Assembly: GCF_008692845.1 (NCBI RefSeq)
Contig: NZ_VXJW01000006.1
Location: 285,337 to 349,336 of the forward strand
Length of the DNA stretch: 64,000 bases
Reading direction: 5' to 3'
Source of the DNA: Salmonella enterica subsp. arizonae
GTDB lineage: Bacteria; Pseudomonadota; Gammaproteobacteria; Enterobacterales; Enterobacteriaceae
A model generated the notes under the pieces. It had not been told where the DNA came from and ran no database searches. It saw only the letters and a program-made list of their open reading frames with translations. The number at the start of each line of letters is the position of its first letter. The first letter of the stretch is position 1. This document shows positions 51,483 through 64,000 of this stretch, piece by piece. Made by a program: the position numbers and the translations under genes.

Positions 51483-53387
51483 TTAGTCGTTTTGCATCAT
51501 CTGCTCAAGCTGCTCCTGCGCTTCCAGCCACGCCATCTCGCACTCTTCCATCCCGGATTTGGCTCTGGCCTGCAATTGCAGACACTCGGTCATTTCCGCT
51601 TTGCGGCTGGGGTCGTACAGGCTGCTGTCGCCGAGCTTCTCTTCCGCCTGCGCCAACTGGGCGTTGAGCTTCTCCATCTCTTTTTCCAGACGGGCGATCT
51701 CTTTACGCAGCGGCTGCGTCAGGGTACGCAGTTCGGCTTCACGACGCTTCTGATCTTTACGTGACTGGGCGCTATTAGCATTCTCTTTTACTGGTTCATC
51801 GCTCTGGTTTTCCTGCTTCTGTACGTCGCTCAGCCACTGCTGGTAATCCTCCAGATCGCCGTCGAACGGTTCGACTTTTTTGTCGTGTACCAGATAGAGG
51901 TCGTCGGTGGTGGAGCGGATCAGGTGGCGATCGTGCGAGACCACAACCAGCGCGCCGTCGAAGTCGATCAGCGCTTCGGTCAACGCCTGACGCATGTCGA
52001 GATCCAGGTGGTTGGTCGGTTCATCAAGCAGCAGCAGGTTCGGACGCTGCCATACGATCAGCGCCAGCACCAGACGCGCTTTCTCGCCGCCGGAGAAACG
52101 TTGCGTCTCTTCCGTAACTTTGTCGCCCTGGAAACCAAAGCCGCCAAGATAATCGCGCAGCTTCTGCTCCAGTTCTTGCGGCGCCAGACGCGCCATATGC
52201 TGCAACGGCGACTCATCGGCGCGTAAATATTCCAGTTGGTGCTGGGCGAAGTAGCCCAGCTTAATGCCTTTGGCGAGGCCGATTTCGCCGTGCAGCGGTT
52301 CCAGTTCGCCCGCCAACAGTTTAATTAGCGTTGATTTTCCGGCGCCGTTACGTCCCAGCAGACCAATACGCGAGCCGGGTACCAGGTTCAGCTTGATGGA
52401 TTCCAGAATGATGCGCTCGCCATAACCTGCGCTGACTTTTTCCATCTTCAACAGCGGGTTTGGCAGGCTTTCCGGCGCGCGGAAGCTGAAATGGAATGGA
52501 TTATCGACGTGAGCCGGGGCAATTAGCTCCATACGTTCCAACATTTTAATACGGCTTTGCGCCTGCTTCGCTTTGGTCGCTTTGGCTCGGAAACGGTCGA
52601 TATAACTTTGCAGATGCGCTACACGTTCCTGCTGACTTTCATACATCGCCTGCTGCTGCGCCAGGCGCGTGGCGCGCTGTACTTCAAACGCGCTGTAGTT
52701 GCCGGTGTACTCGTACAAAGTCTGCTGTTCGATATGGATGATTTTATCCACTATCGGGTCGAGGAAGTCACGATCGTGAGAGATCAGAATCAGGGTGCCC
52801 GGATAGTTCTTCAGCCATTTTTCCAGCCAGATCACCGCATCCAGATCGAGGTGGTTGGTCGGTTCGTCGAGCAGCAGTAAATCGGAGCGGCAAATCAGCG
52901 CCTGGGCCAGGTTAAGGCGCATCCGCCAGCCGCCGGAAAAATCGCTGACCGGGCGTTCCAACTGATCGTTAGAAAAGCCGAGGCCGTGAAGCAGGCTGGC
53001 GGCGCGCGAGCGAACGGTCCATGCGTCGATGGTGTCCAGCTTACCGTGTATGGCGGCGATAGCATGTCCGTCGTTACGTTCGTTGGCGTCGTTAAGCTGT
53101 GCTTCCAGATAACGGTATTCGCGGTCGCCGTCAATGACATACTCAATCGCTGGCTGAGGTAATGCAGGCGTTTCCTGATTCACCCACGCTAATTGCCAGG
53201 TTCCGGGCAAAGCAAAACTCCCGGCATCGGCGCTGATTTCATTTTTTAGCAATGCCAGCAGGGTAGATTTACCGCAGCCGTTTTTACCCACCAGGCCGAC
53301 CTTTTGGCCGGGATTAATGGTGGCCGAGGCATTGTCCAGTAGGACGCGCACGCCGCGACGAATTTGTAACGAGGAGAAAACAATCAT
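51483..53387 (-). CDS. yheS: YheS, ABC-F family ATPase
   Basis: Cytoplasmic ABC-F protein with two ATPase domains and no membrane part, thought to act on the ribosome. 634 residues. First ABC: Walker A GKNGCGKST (about 34-42), signature FSGGWRMR, Walker B LLLLDEPTNHLD. Second ABC: Walker A GRNGAGKST, signature FSGGEKARL, Walker B LLLLDEPTNHLDLD. Interdomain helical linker and a C-terminal coiled coil (about 525-634). Divergent from kefG. Confidence 0.97.
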   Translation of the reverse strand: MIVFSSLQIRRGVRVLLDNASATINPGQKVGLVGKNGCGKSTLLALLKNEISADAGSFALPGTWQLAWVNQETPALPQPAIEYVIDGDREYRYLEAQLNDANERNDGHAIAAIHGKLDTIDAWTVRSRAASLLHGLGFSNDQLERPVSDFSGGWRMRLNLAQALICRSDLLLLDEPTNHLDLDAVIWLEKWLKNYPGTLILISHDRDFLDPIVDKIIHIEQQTLYEYTGNYSAFEVQRATRLAQQQAMYESQQERVAHLQSYIDRFRAKATKAKQAQSRIKMLERMELIAPAHVDNPFHFSFRAPESLPNPLLKMEKVSAGYGERIILESIKLNLVPGSRIGLLGRNGAGKSTLIKLLAGELEPLHGEIGLAKGIKLGYFAQHQLEYLRADESPLQHMARLAPQELEQKLRDYLGGFGFQGDKVTEETQRFSGGEKARLVLALIVWQRPNLLLLDEPTNHLDLDMRQALTEALIDFDGALVVVSHDRHLIRSTTDDLYLVHDKKVEPFDGDLEDYQQWLSDVQKQENQSDEPVKENANSAQSRKDQKRREAELRTLTQPLRKEIARLEKEMEKLNAQLAQAEEKLGDSSLYDPSRKAEMTECLQLQARAKSGMEECEMAWLEAQEQLEQMMQND

Positions 53388-53520
53388 AAGGCGCCGTATG
53401 TTCAGACTATGTTAATTTATCATTATGATGATGTAATGTTCGGGCTTTCCGCCGCGCTGGAGTGCAATGGTAGCTCAAAACAACGACTATACACAAAGTA
53501 CAAAACCGGGAGGGGGATTG

Positions 53521-54072
53521 ATGTCTCAGCCAGCGAAAGTCTTGCTGTTGTATGCCCATCCGGAATCTCAGGACTCGGTCGCTAACCGGGTACTGCTTAA
53601 ACCGGCCATACAGCACAGTAACGTAACCGTGCATGATCTTTATGCACGCTATCCTGATTTTTTTATCGATACGCCCTATGAACAAGCCCTTTTACGTGAG
53701 CACGACGTCATTGTTTTTCAGCATCCCCTGTACATCTATAGCTGTCCGGCTTTACTTAAAGAATGGCTTGATCGCGTGTTGAGTCGGGGGTTCGCCAGCG
53801 GACCAGAGGGAAACCAACTGGTGGGAAAGTACTGGCGTAGCGTGATTACGACCGGCGAGCCGGAGAGCGCTTACCGGTATGACGCGCTAAACCGTTATCC
53901 GATGAGCGATATACTGCGCCCCTTTGAATTGACTGCGGCTATGTGCCGGATGCACTGGATGACTCCCATTATTGTGTACTGGGCGCGCCGCCAGTCGCCG
54001 CAGGCGCTGGCCAGTCATGCGAAAGCTTATGGCGAGTGGCTGGCAAATCCTGTGAGCGCGGGAGGCTATTGA
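53521..54072 (+). CDS. kefG: KefG, ancillary subunit of KefB
   Basis: Quinone-reductase-like (flavodoxin fold) protein required for full activity of the KefB K+ efflux system. 183 residues. FMN/quinone-binding features [27 protein letters not shown] (given here as landmark [17 protein letters not shown]) and [12 protein letters not shown]. Start ATG at 53521 after GGGAGGGGG; a longer frame from 53467 is not conserved. It overlaps kefB (TGATG). Confidence 0.96.
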
Positions 54073-55877
54073 TGGAAGGTGCAGATTTATTGATGGCGGG
54101 GACGTTGTTTCTCTTCGCAGCGGTCGTGGCGGTGCCGCTGGCGGCCAGGCTAGGTATCGGCGCGGTGTTAGGGTATTTGCTGGCGGGAATCGCCATCGGC
54201 CCGTGGGGGCTGGGATTTATCAGCGATGTCGACGAGATCCTGCACTTTTCCGAACTGGGCGTCGTGTTTCTGATGTTTATCATTGGTCTTGAACTCAATC
54301 CTTCCCGGCTTTGGCAACTGCGGCGCTCTATCTTCGGCGTCGGCGCCGCTCAGGTGCTGCTAAGCGCGGCGGTACTGGCGGGATTGCTGATGCTCGCCGA
54401 TTTCTTATGGCAGGCGGCGATAGTTGGCGGGATTGGCCTGGCGATGTCCTCGACGGCGATGGCGCTACAACTGATGCGCGAGAAAGGAATGAACCGTAGC
54501 GAGTCCGGGCAGTTAGGATTTTCAGTCTTACTGTTTCAGGATTTAGCGGTGATCCCCGCGCTGGCGCTGGTGCCGTTATTGGCGGGATCTGCCGATGAGC
54601 ATTTCGACTGGTTCAAAGTGGGAATGAAAGTACTGGCCTTCGCGGTAATGCTGATTGGCGGTCGTTACCTGCTGCGCCCGGTATTTCGTTTTATTGCTGC
54701 GTCCGGCGTACGGGAGGTATTCACCGCCGCGACGTTGTTGCTGGTGCTGGGCGCCGCCTTATTTATGGACGCGCTGGGACTGTCGATGGCCCTGGGAACC
54801 TTTATCGCCGGTGTTTTACTGGCAGAGAGCGAATACCGGCATGAACTGGAAAACGCTATCGATCCGTTTAAAGGTTTACTGCTTGGGTTGTTCTTTATCT
54901 CCGTCGGTATGTCGCTAAATCTTGGCGTACTTTATACCCATTTATTGTGGGTGGCGGCGAGCGTCGTTATCCTGGTCGTCATAAAAATGCTGGCGTTGTA
55001 CCTCCTGGCGCGGCTATATGGAATAAGAAGTTCTGAGCGGATGCAGTTTGCCAGCGTGCTGAGTCAGGGGGGCGAGTTCGCTTTTGTGCTCTTTTCTACT
55101 GCCTCTTCTCAGCGTCTGTTTCAGGGCGATCAAATGGCGTTATTATTGGTGGCTGTCACGTTATCAATGATGACCACGCCACTACTGATGAAAGGGATTG
55201 ATAAGTGGCTATCGCGCCGCCTTAACGGTCCGGAAGAACATGATGAAAAACCGTGGGTCGAAGATGATAAACCCCAGGTGATTGTCGTCGGCTTTGGTCG
55301 TTTTGGTCAGGTGATTGCTCGCTTATTAATGGCGAATAAGGTGCGTATCACCGTGCTGGAGCGCGATATTGGCGCCGTTAATCTGATGCGCAAATATGGT
55401 TATAAAGTGTATTACGGCGACGCCACACAAGTAGAGCTACTGCGTTCTGCGGGAGCGGAGGCGGCGGAGTCGATTGTCATCACTTGTAATGAACCGGAAG
55501 ATACGATGAAGCTGGTGGAATTGTGTCAGCAGCATTTTCCGCATCTGCATATCCTTGCGCGAGCGCGCGGACGGGTGGAGGCGCATGAGTTATTACAGGC
55601 TGGGGTCACGCAGTTTTCCCGTGAAACGTTTTCCAGCGCGCTGGAGCTGGGACGTAAGACGCTGGTGTCGTTAGGTATGCATCCGCATCAGGCGCAGCGC
55701 GCGCAGTTGCATTTTCGTCGGCTGGATATGCGAATGTTGCGGGAGCTGATCCCTGAGCATACCGACACAGGACAGATTTCGCGCGCCAGAGAAGCCCGAC
55801 GTGAGCTGGAGGAGATTTTTCAGCGCGAAATGCAACAGGAGCGGCGCCAGTTAGATGGCTGGGATGAATTTGAGTAG
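54072..55877 (+). CDS. kefB: KefB, glutathione-gated K+/H+ antiporter
   Basis: CPA2-family potassium efflux protein that acidifies the cytoplasm during electrophile stress. 601 residues, start ATG at 54072. About twelve to thirteen membrane helices (1-380), then a cytosolic RCK/KTN domain with the NAD-binding glycine motif [15 protein letters not shown] (about 405). Charged C-terminal tail. The operon order kefG-kefB-yheV matches E. coli. Confidence 0.98.
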
Positions 55878-55886
55878 AGGTTAACG

Positions 55887-56087
55887 ATGGCAATCCGTAA
55901 ACGTTTTATTGCAGGCGCGAAATGTCCAGCCTGTCAGGCGCAGGATACAATGGCGATGTGGCGTGAAAATAATGTCGACATTGTTGAATGCGTTAAGTGC
56001 GGGCATCAAATGCGGGAAGCGGATAAAGACGTTCGCGAGCATGTTCGCAAAGAAGAGCAAGTGATAGGGATTTTTCATCCGGACTAG
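55887..56087 (+). CDS. yheV: YheV, small zinc-ribbon-like protein
   Basis: 66 residues with two CxxC pairs (KCPACQ near 13-16 and CVKCGH near 35-38) suggesting one zinc ribbon, and an acidic helical tail. Function unknown. It begins 9 bp after kefB. Confidence 0.93.
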   Translation: MAIRKRFIAGAKCPACQAQDTMAMWRENNVDIVECVKCGHQMREADKDVREHVRKEEQVIGIFHPD

Positions 56088-56181
56088 CGATATGCCGCAG
56101 GTTTTTTTAAGCTAAAGGGTACACGGCTGCAGAATTCCGCTACAATCTGCGCCACTATTCTTCCCATGCTCAGGAGATATC

Positions 56182-56778
56182 ATGAAAGTAGCAAAAGACC
56201 TGGTGGTCAGCTTGGCCTATCAGGTACGTACAGAAGACGGTGTGTTGGTTGATGAGTCTCCGGTGAGTGCGCCGCTGGATTACCTGCACGGCCACGGCTC
56301 CCTGATTTCTGGCCTGGAAACCGCGCTGGAAGGCCATGAGGTTGGCGACAAATTTGATGTTGCTGTTGGCGCAAACGACGCTTACGGTCAATATGATGAA
56401 AATCTGGTGCAGCGCGTGCCTAAAGACGTCTTTATGGGCGTTGATGAACTGCAGGTAGGTATGCGTTTCCTGGCGGAAACCGACCAGGGTCCGGTACCGG
56501 TAGAAATTACCGAAGTGGAAGACGATCATGTTGTGGTTGATGGTAACCACATGCTGGCTGGTCAGAATCTGAAATTTAACGTAGAAGTTGTTGCGATTCG
56601 TGAAGCGACTGAAGAAGAACTGGCCCACGGCCATGTTCACGGCGCGCACGATCATCACCACGATCACGGTGAAGACGGTTGCTGCGGCGGTCACGGTCAT
56701 AACCATGGTCACGAGCACGGCGGCGAAGGCTGCTGCGGCGGTGGCGGTAAAGGCCACGGTGGTTGCGGCTGCCACTAA
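56182..56778 (+). CDS. slyD: SlyD, FKBP-type prolyl isomerase and nickel chaperone
   Basis: 198 residues. FKBP domain (about 1-70 and 120-150) with inserted IF chaperone domain (about 75-120). The C-terminal tail from about 150 is rich in His, Cys and Gly (HDHHHDHGEDGCCGGHGHNHGHEHGG is described, key runs HDHHHDHG and GCCGG), binding Ni2+ for hydrogenase maturation. Start ATG at 56182 with CAGGAG upstream. It also serves lysis protein folding of phage phiX174 in E. coli. Confidence 0.98.
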   Translation: MKVAKDLVVSLAYQVRTEDGVLVDESPVSAPLDYLHGHGSLISGLETALEGHEVGDKFDVAVGANDAYGQYDENLVQRVPKDVFMGVDELQVGMRFLAETDQGPVPVEITEVEDDHVVVDGNHMLAGQNLKFNVEVVAIREATEEELAHGHVHGAHDHHHDHGEDGCCGGHGHNHGHEHGGEGCCGGGGKGHGGCGCH

Positions 56779-56797
56779 TACCCGGCGTCTTTCAAGG

Positions 56798-56829
56798 GTA
56801 GGCCGGATAAGCGTTAGCGCCATCCGGCA
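56798..56829. repeat. REP element after slyD
   Basis: Arms GCCGGAT and ATCCGGC in the gap between convergent slyD and slyX. Confidence 0.85.
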
Positions 56830-56830
56830 C

Positions 56831-56858
56831 AAAAAAGCGGGCAAAACCCGCTTTTTTT
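56831..56858. terminator. Bidirectional terminator between slyD and slyX
   Basis: A-tract, stem AGCGGG/CCCGCT with loop CAAAA, then T7. Confidence 0.9.
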
Positions 56859-56863
56859 ACGTC

Positions 56864-57082
56864 TCAATAATGCGGCGGCGGCGTTTCTTCCGCCTGAGAG
56901 GCGATGTTTGACGGCTGGCTGGCTTTTAACTTTTCCGTGAGCAAACGCAGATGATCGCGTAGCTTCGCCATCTCCATTTCATGTGCGGTTACCGTCAGGT
57001 TTAGTTCTTCTATGGTAATCTCCTGGAACGCCAGACGGCTTTCCAGTTCAGCCAGACGAGCTTCCATCGTGATATCCTGCAT
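56864..57082 (-). CDS. slyX: SlyX, small coiled-coil protein
   Basis: 72 residues, almost entirely heptad-patterned coiled coil (about 5-55, [19 protein letters not shown]), ending in a conserved ETPPPHY tail. Function unknown. Divergent from fkpA. Confidence 0.95.
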
Positions 57083-57162
57083 GATGTACCTCTTTATGTT
57101 GTCTCCGTCGGCGGATTCTACTTAACTTTACCGGCTTTCACAGCAACGATTACGCGCCCTAC

Positions 57163-57190
57163 GAAACTAATTTAAACAAAAAGAGTCTGA
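57163..57190 (+). promoter_or_regulatory. Candidate sigma-E promoter of fkpA
   Basis: GAAACT (57163-57168), 17-bp spacer, TCTGA (57186-57190). It resembles the sigma-E pattern GGAACTT-N16-TCTGA, and fkpA is a sigma-E target in E. coli. It would give a leader of about 105 nt. Confidence 0.5.
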
Positions 57191-57301
57191 AAAGAAGTGA
57201 TAATAGGGCGTGTTCGTATGTTGATTTGTTCTGCAACGATTTATAGTACGCTTCTTACGTAAGTTAACATGGGGCGAGATGCCCCGGCCCTGGAGATATG
57301 G

Positions 57302-58120
57302 ATGAAATCACTGTTTAAAGCCACGCTGCTGGCAACTACGATGGCCGTTGCTATGCACGCTCCGATCACTTTTGCTGCTGATGCGGCGAAACCGGCAGCT
57401 ACCGCTGATAGCAAAGCAGCCTTTAAAAACGACGATCAAAAAGCGGCTTATGCGCTGGGCGCCTCGCTGGGTCGTTACATGGAAAATTCGCTTAAAGAGC
57501 AGGAAAAGTTGGGCATCAAACTGGATAAAGACCAGCTGATCGCCGGTGTTCAGGATGCATTTGCAGACAAGAGCAAACTGTCCGATCAGGAAATCGAGCA
57601 GACGTTGCAAACGTTTGAGGCGCGCGTGAAGAGCGCTGCTCAGGCGAAGATGGAAAAAGACGCTGCCGATAACGAAGCAAAAGGTAAAGCCTTCCGTGAC
57701 GCATTTGCTAAAGAAAAAGGCGTGAAGACCTCTAAAACCGGTCTGCTCTACAAAGTAGAAAAAGAAGGTACTGGCGAGGCACCGAAAGATAGCGATACCG
57801 TCGTAGTGAATTACAAAGGCACGCTGATTGACGGTAAAGAGTTTGATAACTCTTACACGCGCGGCGAACCGCTCTCCTTCCGTCTGGACGGCGTTATCCC
57901 TGGCTGGACTGAAGGCCTGAAAAATATTAAGAAAGGCGGCAAGATTAAGCTGGTTATCCCACCGGCGCTGGCCTACGGCAAAACGGGCGTTCCGGGTATC
58001 CCGGCGAACTCCACCCTGGTGTTCGACGTAGAGCTGCTGGATATCAAACCAGCGCCGAAAGCGGATGCTAAACCTGCCGATGCGGCTGACGCTAAAGCCG
58101 CAGATGCTGCTAAAAAATAA
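57302..58120 (+). CDS. fkpA: FkpA, periplasmic FKBP-type prolyl isomerase/chaperone
   Basis: 272 residues. Signal peptide about 1-25 (ending APITFA before ADAAKP), N-terminal helical dimerisation/chaperone domain (about 40-140), FKBP domain (about 150-250) with GKEFDNSYTRGEPLSF and VIPGWTEGLKN, and an Ala/Asp/Lys-rich tail. The start is the ATG at 57302; an upstream in-frame start at 57269 lacks a signal-peptide-like beginning. Confidence 0.97.
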   Translation: MKSLFKATLLATTMAVAMHAPITFAADAAKPAATADSKAAFKNDDQKAAYALGASLGRYMENSLKEQEKLGIKLDKDQLIAGVQDAFADKSKLSDQEIEQTLQTFEARVKSAAQAKMEKDAADNEAKGKAFRDAFAKEKGVKTSKTGLLYKVEKEGTGEAPKDSDTVVVNYKGTLIDGKEFDNSYTRGEPLSFRLDGVIPGWTEGLKNIKKGGKIKLVIPPALAYGKTGVPGIPANSTLVFDVELLDIKPAPKADAKPADAADAKAADAAKK

Positions 58121-58130
58121 AAACTGAGAG

Positions 58131-58160
58131 CCGCCGCTTGTTATAGCGGCGGTTTTTTTT
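58131..58160 (+). terminator. Terminator of fkpA
   Basis: Eight-bp stem CCGCCGCT/AGCGGCGG, 6-nt loop, then T8, 10 bases after the fkpA stop. Confidence 0.92.
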
Positions 58161-58180
58161 ATGCAGGCCGGATATATTAC

Positions 58181-58330
58181 TCACCATAATTTGATTTGCG
58201 GGTAACGGCGTTTGCGCTGGTCGTTAAGGGCGATACCGTCGGCTGAGTTACCGCCAACGCATATACAGCCTGAAATAGACGAGTAAATTAGTACTGGAAA
58301 GAGGAACCCTCACTGTATTAATTTAATCAT
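58181..58330 (-). pseudogene. Small lipoprotein-like frame interrupted by TGA
   Basis: Leftward frame from ATG at 58330 to TGA at 58181-58183, 49 codons, with a single in-frame TGA at codon 7 (58310-58312). It reads MIKLIQ, stop, then GFLFPVLIYSSISGC and ICVGGNSADGIALNDQRKRR, ending YPQIKLW. If the TGA were a sense codon it would be a lipoprotein: Lys at position 3, hydrophobic core, lipobox ISGC, short basic mature part. No good Shine-Dalgarno is obvious. I do not recognise a family. It could also be chance. Confidence 0.4.
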
Positions 58331-58343
58331 CCGCGTAAATAAT

Positions 58344-58374
58344 GAGCCTGCCCTGAAAACATAACGACAGGCTC
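58344..58374 (+). other. Hairpin just upstream of yheO
   Basis: Inverted repeat GAGCCTG/CAGGCTC with a 17-nt loop, ending 23 bases before the yheO ATG. It may act in the yheO leader. No T-run. Confidence 0.45.
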
Positions 58375-58396
58375 CTGAAAAGGAGTGTTTTTTTTC

Positions 58397-59119
58397 ATGT
58401 CCAGGTCGCTTTTAACCAACGAAACCAGTGAACTTGATTTGCTGGATCAGCGTCCCTTCGATCAAACCGACTTCGATATTCTGAAATCCTACGAAGCGGT
58501 AGTGGACGGGTTAGCGATGCTTATAGGTTCCCATTGTGAAATCGTATTGCACTCTTTGCAGGATTTAAAATGTTCAGCCATTCGTATTGCAAATGGCGAA
58601 CATACGGGCCGTAAAATTGGCTCGCCGATTACCGACCTTGCGTTGCGCATGTTGCACGACATGACGGGGGCGGACAGTAGCGTGTCGAAATGCTATTTCA
58701 CGCGCGCGAAAAGCGGTGTCTTGATGAAGTCGTTGACGATTGCCATTCGCAACCGCGAGCATCGCGTCATTGGTCTACTGTGCATCAACATGAACCTTGA
58801 TGTGCCATTTTCACAGATCATGAATACCTTTATTCCGCCGGAAACGCCGGAAGTCGGCTCAGCGGTCAATTTTGCCTCCTCGGTAGAAGACTTAGTCACC
58901 CAGACGCTGGAGTTCACTATTGAAGAGGTCAATGCCGATCGTAATGTCTCTAACAATGCGAAAAATCGCCAGATTGTTCTTAATCTATACGAAAAAGGCA
59001 TTTTCGATATTAAAGACGCCATCAACCAAGTGGCCGATCGTCTCAATATCTCAAAACATACGGTTTACCTCTATATTCGTCAGTTTAAAAGCGGCGATCT
59101 TCAGGGGCAGGATAAATAA
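58397..59119 (+). CDS. yheO: YheO, PAS/helix-turn-helix putative regulator
   Basis: 240 residues: an N-terminal YheO-type PAS-like domain (about 25-135) and a C-terminal helix-turn-helix (about 190-232, [25 protein letters not shown] split at the turn). Start ATG at 58397 ([16 protein letters not shown]); an upstream GTG at 58385 overlaps the AAAAGGAG ribosome site. Its stop overlaps the tusD ATG, so it heads the yheO-tusDCB operon. Confidence 0.95.
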   Translation: MSRSLLTNETSELDLLDQRPFDQTDFDILKSYEAVVDGLAMLIGSHCEIVLHSLQDLKCSAIRIANGEHTGRKIGSPITDLALRMLHDMTGADSSVSKCYFTRAKSGVLMKSLTIAIRNREHRVIGLLCINMNLDVPFSQIMNTFIPPETPEVGSAVNFASSVEDLVTQTLEFTIEEVNADRNVSNNAKNRQIVLNLYEKGIFDIKDAINQVADRLNISKHTVYLYIRQFKSGDLQGQDK

Positions 59120-59505
59120 TGCGTTATGCCATTATGGTCACCGGGCCGGCATATGGTGCCCAGCAGGCCAGCAGCGCATTGCAGTTCGCCCATGCGCTGC
59201 TCAATGAAGGGCATGAGTTAATCAGCGTCTTTTTCTATCGGGAAGGCGTTTATAATGCCAATCTCCTGACCTCGCCGGCTGGCGATGAATATGATCTGGT
59301 GCGCGCCTGGCAGAAATTGAATACGCAACATGGCGTGGCGCTGAACATCTGTGTGGCGGCGGCGCTTCGTCGCGGTATTATTGATGACACTGAAGCCGAC
59401 AGACTGGGACTGCCGTCCGCCAATCTTCAGCCGGGCTTTACGCTAAGTGGGCTGGGCGCGCTGGCGGAGGCCTCCCTCACCTGCGATCGGGTGGTGCAGT
59501 TTTAA
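59119..59505 (+). CDS. tusD: TusD, sulfur-relay subunit for tRNA 2-thiouridine
   Basis: 128 residues, DsrE-like fold. The conserved sulfur-accepting cysteine is visible in [12 protein letters not shown] (Cys78). Takes sulfur from TusA and passes it to TusE-MnmA for s2U34 in Lys, Glu and Gln tRNAs. Overlaps yheO and tusC by one base each. Confidence 0.97.
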   Translation: MRYAIMVTGPAYGAQQASSALQFAHALLNEGHELISVFFYREGVYNANLLTSPAGDEYDLVRAWQKLNTQHGVALNICVAAALRRGIIDDTEADRLGLPSANLQPGFTLSGLGALAEASLTCDRVVQF

Positions 59506-59861
59506 TGAAACGTATTGCATTTGTCTTTTCCACCGCGCCGCACGGTAGCGCCTCAGGCCGTGAAGGGCTGGATGCGCTGCTGGCGACGTCAGCGCTAACG
59601 GAAGCGCTGGGCGTCTTTTTTATTAGCGACGGCGTCTTTCAGTTATTACCAGGACAAAAACCAGACGCTGTGCTGGCGCGTGACTATATTGCTACTTTCA
59701 AGCTCTTTGATTTGTACGATATTGATCAATGCTGGATCTGCGCGGCGTCGCTGCGCGAGCGTGGTCTGAAAAACGTCAATTTTGTGGTAGACGCCACGCC
59801 GCTTGAACCCGTAGCGTTACGCCGCGAGCTTGGCAACTATGATGTCATCCTGAGATTCTGA
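59505..59861 (+). CDS. tusC: TusC, sulfur-relay subunit
   Basis: 118 residues, DsrF-like member of the TusBCD heterohexamer. N-terminus [23 protein letters not shown], with [13 protein letters not shown] in the position corresponding to the TusD cysteine region. It is structural rather than the main sulfur carrier. Confidence 0.97.
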
Positions 59862-59868
59862 GGCGTTT

Positions 59869-60156
59869 ATGCTGCATACCTTACCTCATTGCGCTTCGGG
59901 CGTTGATTTTCCCGCTTTGCTGCGCCTGCTAAAAGAGGGCGATGCGCTTTTGTTGCTCCAGGATGGCGTTACCGTCGCGATTGAAGGTAACCGCTTCCTT
60001 GAAAGTCTGCGCGACGCCCCCATAACGGTCTATGCCTTGAAAGAAGACATTGACGCCCGCGGCCTGGGTGGTCAAATTTCAGACAGTGTCGTCAGGGTTG
60101 ACTATACTGAGTTCGTCAGACTCACGGTTAAGTATGCCAACCAGATGGCCTGGTGA
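59869..60156 (+). CDS. tusB: TusB, sulfur-relay subunit
   Basis: 95 residues, DsrH-like third member of the complex. [21 protein letters not shown] start. 7 bp after tusC. The str operon promoter begins about 20 bp beyond its stop. Confidence 0.97.
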
Positions 60157-60178
60157 TGGCGGGATCGTTGTATATTTC

Positions 60179-60656
<478 letters not shown>

Positions 60657-60736
60657 TGGTTCTCCGTTAAGTAAGGCCAAACGTTTTAAATTAATGTCAA
60701 ACTAAACTCGTAGAGTTTTGGACAATCCTGAATTAA

Positions 60737-64000
<3,264 letters not shown>

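Noticed and set aside
58310..58312. In-frame TGA as a selenocysteine codon in the small lipoprotein frame
   Set aside because: No SECIS-like hairpin is seen just downstream, and selenocysteine in a signal peptide makes no biochemical sense.

Overview
The window is a chromosome segment of an enteric gammaproteobacterium, almost certainly Salmonella. Gene order and protein sequences follow the Escherichia/Salmonella core from tex (yhgF) to tufA. The 710-residue IgaA, the 156-residue ribosomal protein S7, the many REP palindromes and the direct cysG-trpS adjacency (E. coli K-12 carries yhfL and the frl/yhf genes there) favour Salmonella over E. coli. The species call rests on remembered family sequences, not on a search.

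Layout. 1-6.4 kb: 5' part of tex, greB, ompR-envZ and pckA. 6.4-16 kb: yhgE, hslO-hslR-yrfG, igaA, nudE and mrcA (PBP1A). 16-19.4 kb: hofMNOPQ, pilus/competence-type assembly genes. 19.8-26.3 kb: the aroK-aroB-damX-dam-rpe-gph-trpS superoperon. 26.5-31.7 kb: nirBDC-cysG (nitrite reduction and siroheme) read leftward from a promoter with clear FNR and NarL/NarP sites. 32-42.6 kb: tsgA, ppiA, yhfG-fic, pabA, argD with tandem ARG boxes, yhfK, crp, yhfA, and yheT-yheU-prkB.

42.6-51.5 kb is the accessory part. A YdhR-like monooxygenase gene, a complete malonate decarboxylase operon (mdcABCDEFGH) and its LysR-type regulator mdcR lie between yheS and yheT, which are neighbours in E. coli K-12. The operon encodes the four enzyme subunits (MdcA, C, D, E), the prosthetic-group pathway (MdcB, MdcG), the malonyl loading enzyme (MdcH) and a carrier (MdcF), so it looks sufficient for using malonate. 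A strong candidate CRP site precedes mdcA.

51.5-64 kb returns to the core: yheS, kefG-kefB, yheV, slyD, slyX, fkpA, yheO-tusDCB and the str operon rpsL-rpsG-fusA-tufA (tufA cut by the window end). Between fkpA and yheO, on the opposite strand, there is an apparently unreported small lipoprotein-like reading frame broken by one in-frame TGA.

Most of the window is ordinary conserved core. I did not find a wholly new system. The points most worth checking are the mdc island and its regulation, the interrupted lipoprotein frame, the degenerate Fic motif beside its antitoxin, and structured intergenic elements within the nir and mdc operons.
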